Shown here piece by piece: positions 37,421 to 47,472 of a DNA stretch of 64,000 nucleotides. Under the pieces are notes generated by a model, which worked only from the letters and a program-made list of their open reading frames with translations, was not told where the DNA came from and did no database searches. The stretch spans positions 93,878-157,877 of the forward strand of contig JANSXA010000011.1 of NCBI GenBank assembly GCA_024743175.1, written 5' to 3'. The stretch's first letter is position 1; each line of letters starts with the position of its first letter. Source of the stretch: Pseudomonadaceae bacterium (GTDB lineage Bacteria > Pseudomonadota > Gammaproteobacteria > Pseudomonadales > Azotimanducaceae). A program made the position numbers and the translations under genes.

Positions 37421-38348
37421 ACGTCGTAAAGGCCGTCCGGTTAACGGCGTGCTGGTGGTTAACAAACCCCAGGGCATTTCCTCCAGCGATGCCGTCCAGC
37501 AGGTGAAGCGCCTGTTTGGCGCTCAGAAAGTGGGCCACACAGGGAGTTTGGACCCGCTGGCGACCGGTGTACTGCCTATGTGTTTTGGTGAGGCCACCAA
37601 GTTTTCGCAGTACCTGCTTGCCTCAGACAAAAAATACTGGACGCGCATCAAACTGGGTGTTGCGACTGATACCGGCGATGCAGATGGTGAGGTGCTTGAG
37701 AGTAAGCCGGCGGATCACATCAGCGCCGCAGATGTTGAAGCTGCGCTGCCTGCCTTCCGCGGTGAAATTCAGCAGGTACCGTCCATGTACTCCGCGCTGA
37801 AGCATAACGGTCAGCCGTTATACAAGCTGGCGCGTCAGGGTATAGAAGTTGAACGCGAAGCCCGTTGTATTTCAGTCTTCAGTAATGAACTGGCTGGTTT
37901 TTCTAATGCAGAAGGCGACGTTGAAGTTGAGCTCGAGATTCACTGCAGCAAAGGTACCTATATCCGTACCATTGCTGAAGAGTTAGGCGCGCAGCTTGGT
38001 GTAGGCGCACACGTAACGGCATTACATCGCCGTGCCGCAGGCCCTTATACAGAAGAAGACATGGTTGTCATTGATGAGCTGGGTAAGCTGCGTGACGAAG
38101 ATGTTTCTTTAGACAAATTTCTACGACCTATCGCCAGCACGGTGGGTCAGTGGCCAGAGGTGGTGTTAACCGATGCAACGGCGTTTTATGTGCGCCAGGG
38201 GCAACCGGTACAGATCCCCCATGCCCCGACAAGTGGTTGGGTCAGGCTGAGCGAAAGCAGCAGCGGCGAGGACAATCTGTTCCTCGGCGTTGGTGAAGTG
38301 CTGGATGACGGGCGCGTTGCGCCCAGACGATTGGTGGCCACTCAATAA
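37413..38348 (+). CDS. truB: tRNA pseudouridine-55 synthase
   Basis: TruB makes the T-loop pseudouridine of all tRNAs. The start is ATG 37413 (MARRRKGRPVNGVLVVNKPQ), overlapping rbfA; the open frame extends further up as rbfA shadow. The product has 311 aa. The catalytic Asp is in GHTGSLDPLATGVLP; YTGVAT-type KLGVATDTGDADG and HCSKGTYIRTIAEELG follow, with a C-terminal PUA-like domain. Confidence 0.96.
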   Translation: MARRRKGRPVNGVLVVNKPQGISSSDAVQQVKRLFGAQKVGHTGSLDPLATGVLPMCFGEATKFSQYLLASDKKYWTRIKLGVATDTGDADGEVLESKPADHISAADVEAALPAFRGEIQQVPSMYSALKHNGQPLYKLARQGIEVEREARCISVFSNELAGFSNAEGDVEVELEIHCSKGTYIRTIAEELGAQLGVGAHVTALHRRAAGPYTEEDMVVIDELGKLRDEDVSLDKFLRPIASTVGQWPEVVLTDATAFYVRQGQPVQIPHAPTSGWVRLSESSSGEDNLFLGVGEVLDDGRVAPRRLVATQ

Positions 38349-38410
38349 GTACTGGCCAGAACTAAACCCAGAGCAACTCCATGTATGCGGGGTTGTATCT
38401 GCAGATAACA

Positions 38411-38428
38411 GTTTGCACTGTCGCAAAC
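38411..38428 (+). promoter_or_regulatory. Hairpin in the rpsO leader
   Basis: GTTTGC-ACTGTC-GCAAAC forms a perfect six-base stem ending 11 bases before the AAGGAG of rpsO. S15 represses its own translation through leader structures in several bacteria, with differing folds. This hairpin is a candidate; nothing more can be shown from the sequence. Confidence 0.35.
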
Positions 38429-38450
38429 GAGCATATCAAAGGAGAAAACC

Positions 38451-38720
38451 ATGGCGTTAGAAGCCACGAACAAAGCAGAGATCATCAAAGAATATCAACG
38501 CGAAGAGGGTGACACAGGGTCACCAGAAGTACAGGTTGCTTTGCTGACTCATAATATTAACGGACTACAAGACCACTTCCGTGATCACAACAAAGATCAC
38601 CACTCGCGACGTGGACTGATTCGTATGGTGAATCAGCGTCGCAAACTGTTGGACTATTTAAAAAGTAAAGATGCTGCGCGTTATGCAGAACTGATCAAGC
38701 GACTTGGATTACGTCGTTAA
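38451..38720 (+). CDS. rpsO: 30S ribosomal protein S15
   Basis: The product has 89 aa, the family length. [39 protein letters not shown] and [11 protein letters not shown] are S15 motifs that bind the 16S rRNA central domain. A strong AAAGGAGAAAACC precedes the ATG. rpsO-pnp is the conserved order, here with a 37-base gap and no terminator visible between them. Confidence 0.98.
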   Translation: MALEATNKAEIIKEYQREEGDTGSPEVQVALLTHNINGLQDHFRDHNKDHHSRRGLIRMVNQRRKLLDYLKSKDAARYAELIKRLGLRR

Positions 38721-38757
38721 CAATACGCTGCACGCTCATACTTAAAGGAGTAATAAT

Positions 38758-40881
38758 TTGAACCCGATTACCAAAACTTTTCAGTTTGGTGACCAGACCG
38801 TTTCTATCGAAACGGGCAAGGTTGCCAAGCAAGCTACCGGCTCGGTAGTTGTGACCATAGGCGACACGGTTGTATTAACAACTGTTGTTGGTGCCAAAAG
38901 CGCACGCCCTGGTCAGGACTTTTTTCCGCTGACGGTTAACTATCAGGAAAAAACTTACGCTGCAGGTAAAATTCCCGGCGGTTTCTTCCGCCGTGAAGGA
39001 CGGCCCAGCGAAAAAGAAACCCTGACCTGTCGTTTGATCGACCGGCCTATTCGCCCCTTGTTTCCGAAAGGTTTCATGAACGAAGTGCAGGTTGTCTGCA
39101 CGGTCATGTCTACTGATAAAGATCAGGATCCGGATATAGCGGCAATGATCGGTACTTCAGCCGCGCTGGGTATTTCCGGCATTCCCTTTGCCGGACCCAT
39201 TGGTGCGGCACGGGTAGGCTACGTGGACGGCAATTATGTGCTGAATCCCGGCTATGAAGCGCTGAAAGAATCCATGTTGACCATGACTGTCGCGGGCACT
39301 GAGTCCGCAGTGCTTATGGTTGAATCTGAAGCACAGGAACTCACCGAAGACGAAATGTTAGGTGCAGTTCTGTTTGGGCACCAGGAAATGCAGGTGATTA
39401 TCTCTGCGGTAAATGAACTGGTTGCTGAAGCTGGCAAGCCCAAGTGGGACTGGCAGCCTGAGCCCTCCAATGAAGAATTGCTGTCTAAAGTCAGTGACGT
39501 TGCTAAAACCGGCCTCGGCGAAGCGTATCGCGTTGTTGACAAGATGGACCGCCAGGTTGCAGTTAAGGAACTGCGTACTTCGGTTGTTGAACAACTTGCA
39601 GGCGAAGGATCTGACCTTGATGCAGACGAAGTGGCAGATATGTTCTACAAGGTTGAAAAGAACCTTGTGCGCCAGCGCGTGATCAACGGTGAACCCCGTA
39701 TTGATGGTCGTGACCTTCGCACTGTACGCCCCATCTCAGTTGAGGTAGGTGTGTTGCCCAAGGCTCACGGTTCCGCTCTGTTTACCCGTGGTGAAACCCA
39801 GGCGATTGTTGTCGCAACACTGGGTACTTTGCGTGATGCGGCAATCGTTGATGCACTTGAAGGCACGTTCAAAGATCAGTTCATGTTGCACTACAACTTC
39901 CCACCCTACAGTGTTGGTGAAGCTGGCTTCATGAGCGGTCCAAAGCGACGTGAAATTGGACACGGTAAGCTGGCACGCCGCGGCGTTGCAGCTGCATTGC
40001 CTGATCCTGAAGGCTTCCCTTATACCATTCGTGTGGTATCTGAAATCACTGAATCCAACGGTTCAAGTTCGATGGCCAGTGTATGTGGCACATCGCTTGC
40101 GCTGATGGATGCCGGTGTACCCCTTAAAATGCCGGTTGCAGGTGTTGCGATGGGTCTGGTGAAAGAAGGTAACAAGTACGCCGTGCTCACCGATATCCTG
40201 GGTGATGAAGATCACCTGGGTGACATGGACTTTAAAGTCGCGGGTTCACAGAAAGGTGTTACCGCTCTGCAGATGGACATCAAGATCGACGGTATCACCG
40301 AAGAGATTATGGAAGCTGCATTGCAACAGGCTCATGAAGCGCGCCTGCATATCCTGGGCGAGATGAACAAGGTGATCAGTGAGTCTCGTGCAGAGCTGTC
40401 TGATAACGCACCTGCAATGACCACGGTTAAAGTTCACCCTGACAAGATCCGTGACGTCATTGGTAAAGGCGGTGCAACCATCCGCGGTATCGTGGAAGAA
40501 ACCGGTGCTGAAGTGGACATCGATGACGATGGCACCGTACGCATCTATGCAGATACAGCAGAAGCCAAAAACGCTGCAGTGGCCCGCGTGCAGGAAATTG
40601 TTGCTGAGGCTGAAGTCGGTCGCATCTATCACGGTAAGGTGGAACGCATTGTCGACTTCGGCGCCTTTGTGAATATTCTGCCGGGTAAAGATGGCCTGCT
40701 GCATATCTCACAGATTGCAGACGAGCGCGTTGAAAACGTCACCGACTATCTGAAAGAAGGTGAAGAAGTGGACGTGGTTGTACTTGATGTAGACCAGCGT
40801 GGTCGTATCAAACTGTCAATCAAAGAACTGTCGAAGTATCAGGATGAAGCGTCTTCCGAAGAGGAAGCTGCTGAAGGCTAA
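38758..40881 (+). CDS. pnp: Polyribonucleotide nucleotidyltransferase (PNPase)
   Basis: PNPase is a phosphorolytic 3'-5' exoribonuclease of the degradosome. TTG start with AAAGGAGTAATAAT upstream. The product has 707 aa: first RNase PH domain ([20 protein letters not shown]), helical domain, second RNase PH domain (GERMLTAL-like [33 protein letters not shown]), KH domain ([13 protein letters not shown]) and S1 domain ([19 protein letters not shown]). It ends the operon at the terminator 20 bases on. Confidence 0.97.
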   Translation: MNPITKTFQFGDQTVSIETGKVAKQATGSVVVTIGDTVVLTTVVGAKSARPGQDFFPLTVNYQEKTYAAGKIPGGFFRREGRPSEKETLTCRLIDRPIRPLFPKGFMNEVQVVCTVMSTDKDQDPDIAAMIGTSAALGISGIPFAGPIGAARVGYVDGNYVLNPGYEALKESMLTMTVAGTESAVLMVESEAQELTEDEMLGAVLFGHQEMQVIISAVNELVAEAGKPKWDWQPEPSNEELLSKVSDVAKTGLGEAYRVVDKMDRQVAVKELRTSVVEQLAGEGSDLDADEVADMFYKVEKNLVRQRVINGEPRIDGRDLRTVRPISVEVGVLPKAHGSALFTRGETQAIVVATLGTLRDAAIVDALEGTFKDQFMLHYNFPPYSVGEAGFMSGPKRREIGHGKLARRGVAAALPDPEGFPYTIRVVSEITESNGSSSMASVCGTSLALMDAGVPLKMPVAGVAMGLVKEGNKYAVLTDILGDEDHLGDMDFKVAGSQKGVTALQMDIKIDGITEEIMEAALQQAHEARLHILGEMNKVISESRAELSDNAPAMTTVKVHPDKIRDVIGKGGATIRGIVEETGAEVDIDDDGTVRIYADTAEAKNAAVARVQEIVAEAEVGRIYHGKVERIVDFGAFVNILPGKDGLLHISQIADERVENVTDYLKEGEEVDVVVLDVDQRGRIKLSIKELSKYQDEASSEEEAAEG

Positions 40882-40903
40882 CGTTCGATTTGGTTCGATC
40901 ATG

Positions 40904-40932
40904 AAAAACCCCGCATCAGCGGGGTTTTTTTT
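40904..40932. terminator. Bidirectional intrinsic terminator between pnp and acs
   Basis: AAAAACCCCGC and GCGGGGTTTTT form an 11-base stem with loop ATCA. A run of eight T follows on the plus strand and five T on the minus strand. It can end both convergent operons. Confidence 0.92.
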
Positions 40933-40951
40933 GCCATAACCGAAAAGAACA

Positions 40952-42889
40952 CTAGCGGTTGTGACGATTCTCGATCAGGTGATCAACAACACCTGGGTCT
41001 GCAAGAGTTGACGTATCACCCAGGTTATCAAGTTCATCAGCAGCAATTTTGCGCAGAATGCGACGCATGATTTTGCCCGAGCGGGTTTTCGGTAGTCCCG
41101 GTGCCCACTGGATGACATCCGGTTTAGCGATAGGACCTATTTCCTTGCGCACCGAGGCAATCAGCTCAGCGGTAAGCTCATCAGCGTCACGATTGTCACC
41201 CACCATGAGCGTGACATAAGCGTATATCCCTTCACCTTTGACATCATGCGGATAACCGACAACTGCGGCTTCAGCAACGGATGGGTGTAGCACCAGGGCA
41301 CTTTCCACTTCAGCGGTACCGATACGATGGCCGGACACATTCAGCACATCGTCGACGCGTCCGGTGATCCAGTAGTAGCCGTCTGCATCCCGACGGGCGC
41401 CATCTCCGGTGAAATAGTAGCCTTTATAGGTCGAGTAATAGGTATCGATAACGCGCTGATGATCGCCGTAGACGGTACGGATCTGACCTGGCCAGCTACC
41501 GGTGATAACCAGATTTCCGGAAGCTTCAGTCTCCTCGATAAGGTTTCCTTCCGCGTCCATCAGCGCCGGTTTCACGCCAAAAAACGGCAGCGTCGCTGAA
41601 CCAGGTTTTAAATCTGTAGCACCAGGGAGCGGTGTAATCATGATGCCGCCGGTTTCTGTCTGCCACCAGGTGTCTACAATCGGGCAGCGATGGTCGCCCA
41701 CCACGCGGTGATACCACTCCCAGGCTTCCGGATTAATCGGCTCGCCGACGGAGCCAAGCAGATTCAGTGACGTTCGCTCGGTGGCGGTAACAAATTTATC
41801 CCCCTGGCTCATGAGCTGGCGCAGCGCTGTGGGGGCGGTATAGAACGTATTGACCTGATGTTTATCAATCACCTGCCAGAAGCGCGAAGCGTCAGGATAG
41901 GTGGGAATGCCCTCAAACATGAGGGTGGTGGCACCATTGGCCAAAGGACCGTACACAATATAGGAGTGGCCGGTTATCCAGCCAACGTCTGCGGTACACC
42001 AGTAAATATCACCATCGTGGTAGTCAAACACATACTTGTGGGTGATCGCGCTGTGCAACAGATAACCACCGCTTGAATGCTGCACACCCTTGGGTTTACC
42101 GGTGGAGCCGGAGGTATAAAGAATAAACAGCGGATCTTCCGCATCCATGCTCTCGGGTTTAGCGCTGGTTGACTGATCTTCGATCAGGTCGTGATACCAG
42201 ACATCGCGACCGTCCTGCCATTGCACATCTGCTCCGGTTCTTTTCACCGTAACAACCGTATGCACGTTCGGACAATCCGCCAGGGCGATTTCCGCATTGG
42301 CCTTCAGCGGCACACTTTTGCCGCCGCGGACGCCTTCATCAGCGGTAATCAATGTTCTGCAATCCGAATCAAGAATGCGATCCTTCAGGGAAGTTGGTGA
42401 AAAACCACCAAATACAACGCTGTGGATAGCGCCGATTCTTGCGCAGGCGAGCATCGCGTAAGCCGCCTCGGGAATCATCGGCATGTAGATACACACGCGA
42501 TCACCTTTGCCCACACCCCGGGCCCGCAATCCATTGGCAAGCTGGCCAACCGCATCGGACAATGCCTGATAGGAAATATGCGTGGACTCATCCGGATCGT
42601 CACCTTCCCAGATAATCGCCGTCTGGTCAGCACGCTCAGGTAGATGTCGATCGATACAGTTGACGCTGACATTCAGCTTGCCGCCGGTAAACCAGTTCAC
42701 GTGACCGGTTTCAAGGTTGGCGTTGGACACCTCGCTCCAGTGTGCATCCCAGGTCAGGAATTTGTCGGCCTGTTCAGCCCAGAAGGCATCCGGATCTTCA
42801 ATAGAGCGCTGGTACATGGCCAGGTATTGATCGTTGTTGATAAACGCTCTTTCCTGCATGAACGCATTCACGGGATAAACCTGACTCAT
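40952..42889 (-). CDS. acs: Acetyl-CoA synthetase
   Basis: The enzyme activates acetate to acetyl-CoA through acetyl-AMP. The product has 645 aa (E. coli 652). Motifs are [20 protein letters not shown] (AMP-binding core), [36 protein letters not shown] and the C-terminal [17 protein letters not shown] with the acetylatable catalytic Lys. It is the last gene of the pcnB-pgi block, as in Pseudomonas. It suits growth on acetate. Confidence 0.97.
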   Translation of the reverse strand: MSQVYPVNAFMQERAFINNDQYLAMYQRSIEDPDAFWAEQADKFLTWDAHWSEVSNANLETGHVNWFTGGKLNVSVNCIDRHLPERADQTAIIWEGDDPDESTHISYQALSDAVGQLANGLRARGVGKGDRVCIYMPMIPEAAYAMLACARIGAIHSVVFGGFSPTSLKDRILDSDCRTLITADEGVRGGKSVPLKANAEIALADCPNVHTVVTVKRTGADVQWQDGRDVWYHDLIEDQSTSAKPESMDAEDPLFILYTSGSTGKPKGVQHSSGGYLLHSAITHKYVFDYHDGDIYWCTADVGWITGHSYIVYGPLANGATTLMFEGIPTYPDASRFWQVIDKHQVNTFYTAPTALRQLMSQGDKFVTATERTSLNLLGSVGEPINPEAWEWYHRVVGDHRCPIVDTWWQTETGGIMITPLPGATDLKPGSATLPFFGVKPALMDAEGNLIEETEASGNLVITGSWPGQIRTVYGDHQRVIDTYYSTYKGYYFTGDGARRDADGYYWITGRVDDVLNVSGHRIGTAEVESALVLHPSVAEAAVVGYPHDVKGEGIYAYVTLMVGDNRDADELTAELIASVRKEIGPIAKPDVIQWAPGLPKTRSGKIMRRILRKIAADELDNLGDTSTLADPGVVDHLIENRHNR

Positions 42890-42921
42890 GGAACTACTCC
42901 TGCCGTGCTTTGTCGGCTAAA

Positions 42922-44496
42922 TCACTTTCTGTTCTTGAGGTGGTCTAACAAGTGCTGAGTCGCCAGATCCTGCATTGCACCCTGGCCCCTGTGAGCTGCC
43001 AGTTGCTCATAGATAGGCTCCGCCAGGCGTTTGCCGAGTTCAACCCCCCATTGATCAAAAGAGTTTATGTCCCAGATAGCCCCTTGGCAAAAAACTTTGT
43101 GTTCGTAGGTAGCCAGCAGGCCACCCAGTTGTCGAGGTGCCAGCGTGTCCAGAACAATTGTGGTTGTGCTGTGGTTGCCTGCAACAGCTTTATAAGGTTC
43201 ATCCTGCGCTGGGGTATGCCCTATTGCCATCGCCTGACTCTGTCCCAGAGCGTTGGCCAGCAGCCAGTTGTGGTGTTCCGGATAGTTGTGTTGGTCTTGC
43301 GCGACAATAATGAAATCCGCTGCAAACTGATGTGTGCCCTGATGCAGCATCTGATGGTAAGCATGTTGACCTTTGGTCCCTGTGCCACCCCAGAGAACAG
43401 GCATGGTGTCGTAATCCAGCGTTGCACCTTCATGATTGACGGATTTACCGTTGCTTTCCATTTCGAGCTGCTGCAGATAGTCGGGCAGCAGTTTAAGACG
43501 CTCATCGTAAGCCAGCACAGCAAGGCTGCGGGCGCCGAGAAAATTGTAGTTCCACGTCGCCAGCAACGCGCTGAGCAGCGGAATATTGGTCGCGGTAGGT
43601 GTGCTGGAAAAATGCTGATCTACTTCTTGTGCGCCAGCGAGAAACGCCTCAAAGCCGTGTTTACCAATACTCATCAGTATTGGCATGCCAACCGCTGACC
43701 ATAGCGAAAAGCGGCCGCCGACCCAGTCCCACAGAGGGAACAGGTTGGCCTCGTCCAGGCCAAATTCACTGGCGGCGGACAGGTTGGTTGTGATCGCAAC
43801 AAAATGTTTGGCTATGCCTGCCAGGCTACCTGTCCGTTCGAGAAACCAGCTGCGAGCACTTTTTGCATTCACCTGAGTTTCGAGCGTGCCAAATGATTTT
43901 GAAGCGATGATAAACAGAGTTGTTTCCGGCTGGCAGACGGCCAGTGTGCGGGTCAGCTCCGCCGCGTCGATATTGGCCACAAAGTGTATACGCAGGTGGT
44001 TGGTTTTGTGATCGACTAATGCGTTGACCACCAGTTCCGGCCCGAGATGCGAGCCGCCAATGCCGATATGGACAATGTCGGTAATGACCTTGCCGGTGTA
44101 ACCCCGCCATGCGCCGCTGCTGATGTCCGCTTGCAGTTTGAACATCCGGCCCAAGGTCTGGTTGACCTGCGTCTGTATCTCTTTGCCTGCTGCAGGTGCG
44201 CCATTGCGCAGGGTGCTGTGCAGAACCGCGCGGTTTTCTGAACGGTTGATGGCTTCGCCTGCCAGCATGGCTTTTGCCTGGGACATCACCTTGCGGTCTT
44301 CGGCCAGCGCAGCCAGGCCATCCATTACCGGTCCGTCCACCCACTGTTTGCTGAAATCGAACAACATGCCCGCCAGCTGATGCTGCAGTCGCTGTGCGCG
44401 CTGCTCATCATTTAAAAGGCTTTTCAGGGGCTGCTGGGTAAGGGAGTCGGTGAGGTTCTGAAGGTTTTGCCACGCGGGCGATTGTGTTGCTGTCAA
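42922..44496 (-). CDS. pgi: Glucose-6-phosphate isomerase
   Basis: The product has 524 aa (E. coli 549). VHIGIGGSHLGPELV, FIIASKSFGTLETQVNA, the signature WDWVGGRFSLWSAVG and GTKGQHAYHQMLHQG (catalytic His) are present. The signature His (GxHLGPE) and Glu are kept. The start is TTG 44496, which overlaps the PanC-like stop (TTGA). It links glycolysis/gluconeogenesis with the acetate gene downstream. Confidence 0.96.
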   Translation of the reverse strand: MTATQSPAWQNLQNLTDSLTQQPLKSLLNDEQRAQRLQHQLAGMLFDFSKQWVDGPVMDGLAALAEDRKVMSQAKAMLAGEAINRSENRAVLHSTLRNGAPAAGKEIQTQVNQTLGRMFKLQADISSGAWRGYTGKVITDIVHIGIGGSHLGPELVVNALVDHKTNHLRIHFVANIDAAELTRTLAVCQPETTLFIIASKSFGTLETQVNAKSARSWFLERTGSLAGIAKHFVAITTNLSAASEFGLDEANLFPLWDWVGGRFSLWSAVGMPILMSIGKHGFEAFLAGAQEVDQHFSSTPTATNIPLLSALLATWNYNFLGARSLAVLAYDERLKLLPDYLQQLEMESNGKSVNHEGATLDYDTMPVLWGGTGTKGQHAYHQMLHQGTHQFAADFIIVAQDQHNYPEHHNWLLANALGQSQAMAIGHTPAQDEPYKAVAGNHSTTTIVLDTLAPRQLGGLLATYEHKVFCQGAIWDINSFDQWGVELGKRLAEPIYEQLAAHRGQGAMQDLATQHLLDHLKNRK

Positions 44497-45320
44497 AGCG
44501 TTAACCCTATGCTGTCGCTGACTGAAATGTCTCCCAGTTTAACGCCACCAAGGATTCGATAGGTTGTGGTTTTTTCACTGGCTGCACCCAGGTTGTCTTC
44601 ATCGAGAATTTTGAAGTACTGGATATCCAGCCCTGCACCACGCAGCGCCAGCCGAGCGGTTTTTTCCAGTTTGGAAAAAGTTCGGGCGCCGGTACGGATA
44701 GCATGAGCAACATTGTTGAGCGTCTCGTACAGGATTGGCAGGTTTGCACGTTGTGCAGCGGTCATGCTTTCTGCGGCGCTCGACACGGCAACACCGTCTG
44801 CGTGTCGCAGCGTCGGCACGCACTGAATTTGCGTGCGGATATCCAGATTGTTGATCATCTGTCGCACGCTGTGAAATTCAACAAAGTTCTTTTCACCCCA
44901 GACCATGATATTAGGTAAAACGGTGTTGATGATCTTCAGGTGCTGGGTCAGCCGGTAGGCACCGACATCAACCACGTCACAGGCGTGCGGTTGGGCAACG
45001 CCGATCATGAATTCAAAACTGTGCGGAAACAACTCATCCTCAGCAGGCGCATAAAGCAGATCAACGCTGTGGTTTTCCAGGAAACTGATGTCCTGAAACT
45101 CCGATGCCGTAACTACGTTACCGTTTTTCTGATTGGGTTCTGGTGCGACGGCAACAACTACGATGTCGCTGACGGTATCAGCGGCATTGATGACAGTACC
45201 GTGTCCGTCGTGGAATTCACCACGGGTTGTAACCAGACTGACGCAACGTTGTGAGCCGTTCTTGAAGCGAAGCGCATCCAGTTCGGATGCGAGATGTGTT
45301 GCTGTCCTAGCGATAATCAT
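44493..45320 (-). CDS. Divergent pantothenate synthetase (PanC)-like protein
   Basis: The product has 275 aa, near PanC length (283), and aligns end to end with PanC: FHDGHGTVINAA, VDLLYAPAEDELFP, MVWGEKNF, VPTLRHADGVAVSSA, MTAAQRA. The fold's nucleotide HDGH is kept. Several active-site motifs are not: PTMG reads TTRG, HFRGV is lost, GEKDFQQ reads GEKNFVE, and the SSRN Arg is Ala (SSAA). Ordinary pantoate-beta-alanine ligation is doubtful. It occupies the panC position (pcnB...panC-pgi-acs), but panB, panD and folK are not here. The intact frame and overlap with pgi argue that it is expressed and under selection, perhaps with a new role. Confidence 0.75.
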   Translation of the reverse strand: MIIARTATHLASELDALRFKNGSQRCVSLVTTRGEFHDGHGTVINAADTVSDIVVVAVAPEPNQKNGNVVTASEFQDISFLENHSVDLLYAPAEDELFPHSFEFMIGVAQPHACDVVDVGAYRLTQHLKIINTVLPNIMVWGEKNFVEFHSVRQMINNLDIRTQIQCVPTLRHADGVAVSSAAESMTAAQRANLPILYETLNNVAHAIRTGARTFSKLEKTARLALRGAGLDIQYFKILDEDNLGAASEKTTTYRILGGVKLGDISVSDSIGLTL

Positions 45321-45465
45321 GGCAGATTTCTATCGTCAAAAATGTTGCGTCTATCCGCGGGCATTCTAATCGCTATAACGCCTTCTTTTTGTGCACTATC
45401 CGTAACCTGGACGCCGCCGATTGTACAAAAGCAGCTGGAATGTGACTCAGTGCACATCCCTCAAG
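45321..45465. other. Intergenic gap where panB would be expected
   Basis: These 145 bases separate the deoxynucleoside kinase from the PanC-like gene. No panB remnant is recognisable. On the minus strand TAGAAT lies about 40 bases before the PanC-like ATG and could be a -10 box, but its -35 is poor. Confidence 0.4.
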
Positions 45466-46191
45466 CTATAGCAGCACAGGGTTTGGATTGAAAAATTGCC
45501 TGGAGCCTTCCATTCGGATGATCTGATCCAGCAATGCAGCTAAATGGTCGTCGTTGTGGGCAAAATCGATTTCCGATGCGTTGACAACCAGCAGTGGCGC
45601 TTTGTCGTAGTAGTAGAAGAACTCCGTGTAGCTTTCTGTCAAAGCATGCAGATAGTCAGCATCAATGCCTTTTTCGAAAGCCAGTCCGCGTTGTTCGATA
45701 CGCTGTATCAGAACATCAGCAGGCGCCTGCAGATAGATCACCAGGTCTGGTGTTGGCGGATTGAGCTGCAGACTCTTATGGATCTGCTGGTAAAGGCCAA
45801 ACTCAGCATCGTCCAGTGTCAGGCGGGCAAACAGCTCATCCTTTTCGATCAGAAAATCGGTCACCAGGGCTGCCTGAAGAAGGTCGCTGTTGGGCATATC
45901 AGCAGCCTGGCGGGCGCGATGCAGCAGAAAATACAGTTGTGTGGGTAGCGCGTGTTGTTTGCCTTCCTGGTAAAAGCGATCAAGAAAGGGGTTTTCAGTT
46001 ACTGGCTCAAGCATGAGCGGATAGCGGCACGTTTCTGCAATACGTGAAGCCAGCGTTGTTTTGCCCACGCCAATTGGGCCCTCCACAGCAATAAAGGAGG
46101 GGAAGGCGCGTTGTTTCTGAGCCTGGCTGATCTTCTGCTGCATCAGCAGCAGTTTGCTGGCTATATCAGTATCGTTGGATATAGCCTGCAA
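45466..46191 (-). CDS. Deoxynucleoside kinase (dNK/dGK-dCK family)
   Basis: This salvage kinase phosphorylates deoxynucleosides. TTG 46191 was chosen because AGGAG sits seven bases upstream, directly after the pcnB stop; ATG 46143 is the alternative. The product has 241 aa. P-loop VEGPIGVGKTTLASRI, VTENPFLDRFYQEG, the DELFARLTL region and LVIYLQAPADVLIQRIEQRG (LID) are typical. Members of this family sit between folK and panB in several gammaproteobacteria; here both of those neighbours are missing. Confidence 0.88.
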   Translation of the reverse strand: MQAISNDTDIASKLLLMQQKISQAQKQRAFPSFIAVEGPIGVGKTTLASRIAETCRYPLMLEPVTENPFLDRFYQEGKQHALPTQLYFLLHRARQAADMPNSDLLQAALVTDFLIEKDELFARLTLDDAEFGLYQQIHKSLQLNPPTPDLVIYLQAPADVLIQRIEQRGLAFEKGIDADYLHALTESYTEFFYYYDKAPLLVVNASEIDFAHNDDHLAALLDQIIRMEGSRQFFNPNPVLL

Positions 46192-46192
46192 G

Positions 46193-47461
46193 TCAGGACT
46201 CCTGTTGGGTCGTGCCGGAAGGGCGGTTGCCACTGCGCTTACGCCGACTCCGCCGTCGTTTGCCAGTACTGGGCAAGGCATCGATCATGGCCTGCTGATC
46301 GTCTCGTTCCAGCGTTTGCAGCGTCTCCCACCATTGCCCCAGTTCGGCAAGCGCTTCATCCTGCAAACCACGCAGACATAAAAAATCAAACGCAGCGCGG
46401 AAACGTTTGTGACTGAGGACCCGCCTTATGTTGCGTGGTTGACGGACAATAAGCCGAGGCTGTAACTGCCAGACCTCTCGGGCAAATGTGCTGAAGCGTC
46501 GGGGGATGGCGATGTGCTGCTGCTGCACCGCCAGGGTGTCGGTTGCGATGTCGTAGACCAGGCCGGCTTTGTTCTCGGGGTTGGCCTCTCTGCTGCGCGC
46601 GTCAAAGTCTGCCCACAGTAATACGGCGATTAAGAACCCAGGTGTAACAGGCTGGTCCTGTGCAATACGCTGGTCTGTATTGCGCATGGCGGCCTGAACA
46701 ATTTCGCTGTCCGGATCGCAGCTTGGAAACAGGCTGTGAGCCAGTGGCGTTGAACTCAGTAATTGCCAGGCGGCTTCGCCATAACCGGATAGAAACAGTT
46801 TCAGAAACTCGTCGAACAGGCGTGCGCCGGGGATAGCATCGAGGCGCTCGGCGGTGTCGTCTACCAGCGCCATAATGTCATCGTCGATTCGGAAGCCCAG
46901 TTTGGCTGCAAATCTAATTGCGCGCAGCATACGTACCGGATCTTCTGCGAGTCGGTCTGCAGGATCGCCGATAAACCGCAGACGCTTATTGACGATGTCT
47001 TCGATGCCACCTACGTAGTCAATAATCTCGTGACTTTCGACGTCGTAGTACAGCGCGTTGATGGTGAAATCGCGGCGAAATGCATCATCAGCCGCAGTGC
47101 CATAAGCGGTGTCTTTGACAATCAAACCGTGTTCGTTGGTTTCTATATCGTCGTGCTGTGCCTGACGAAATGTCGACACTTCGAACAGCTCCCGCCCGGA
47201 ACGGACATGTGCAATAGGAAAGCGCCGCCCAATCAGACGAGAGCGGCGAAACAGAGTGCGTACTTCGGTTGGTGTTGCATTAGTCGCAACATCGAAGTCT
47301 TTTGGTTTCATCTGACAAAGCAGGTCACGCACACAACCGCCAACCAGGTATGCCTCAAAGCCTGCACCTTTGAGGGTGCGTACAACTTCAACCGCGTGGT
47401 TATCAAGATCATCACGATTAATGATGTGGTCGTCTATACGTTGAGGGGGTGGGTTGCTCAC
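46193..47461 (-). CDS. pcnB: Poly(A) polymerase I
   Basis: PcnB adds poly(A) tails that direct RNA decay by PNPase and others. The product has 422 aa. AYLVGGCVRDLLCQMKPKDFDVATNA is the class II nucleotidyltransferase core with the metal-binding Asp pair. RSRLIGRRFPIAHVRSG follows, with the characteristic DYVGGIEDIVNKRLRFIGDP and EDPVRMLRAIRFAAKLGF. A basic tail (KRRRSRRKRSGNR) is typical of poly(A) polymerase rather than the CCA enzyme. It lies 11 bases after the CbrB-like gene. Confidence 0.95.
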   Translation of the reverse strand: MSNPPPQRIDDHIINRDDLDNHAVEVVRTLKGAGFEAYLVGGCVRDLLCQMKPKDFDVATNATPTEVRTLFRRSRLIGRRFPIAHVRSGRELFEVSTFRQAQHDDIETNEHGLIVKDTAYGTAADDAFRRDFTINALYYDVESHEIIDYVGGIEDIVNKRLRFIGDPADRLAEDPVRMLRAIRFAAKLGFRIDDDIMALVDDTAERLDAIPGARLFDEFLKLFLSGYGEAAWQLLSSTPLAHSLFPSCDPDSEIVQAAMRNTDQRIAQDQPVTPGFLIAVLLWADFDARSREANPENKAGLVYDIATDTLAVQQQHIAIPRRFSTFAREVWQLQPRLIVRQPRNIRRVLSHKRFRAAFDFLCLRGLQDEALAELGQWWETLQTLERDDQQAMIDALPSTGKRRRSRRKRSGNRPSGTTQQES

Positions 47462-47472
47462 TAACGATATAC

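Noticed and set aside
42952..43698. 248-codon plus-strand open frame opposite pgi
   Set aside because: Antisense to the conserved isomerase, without domain or ribosome-binding support.
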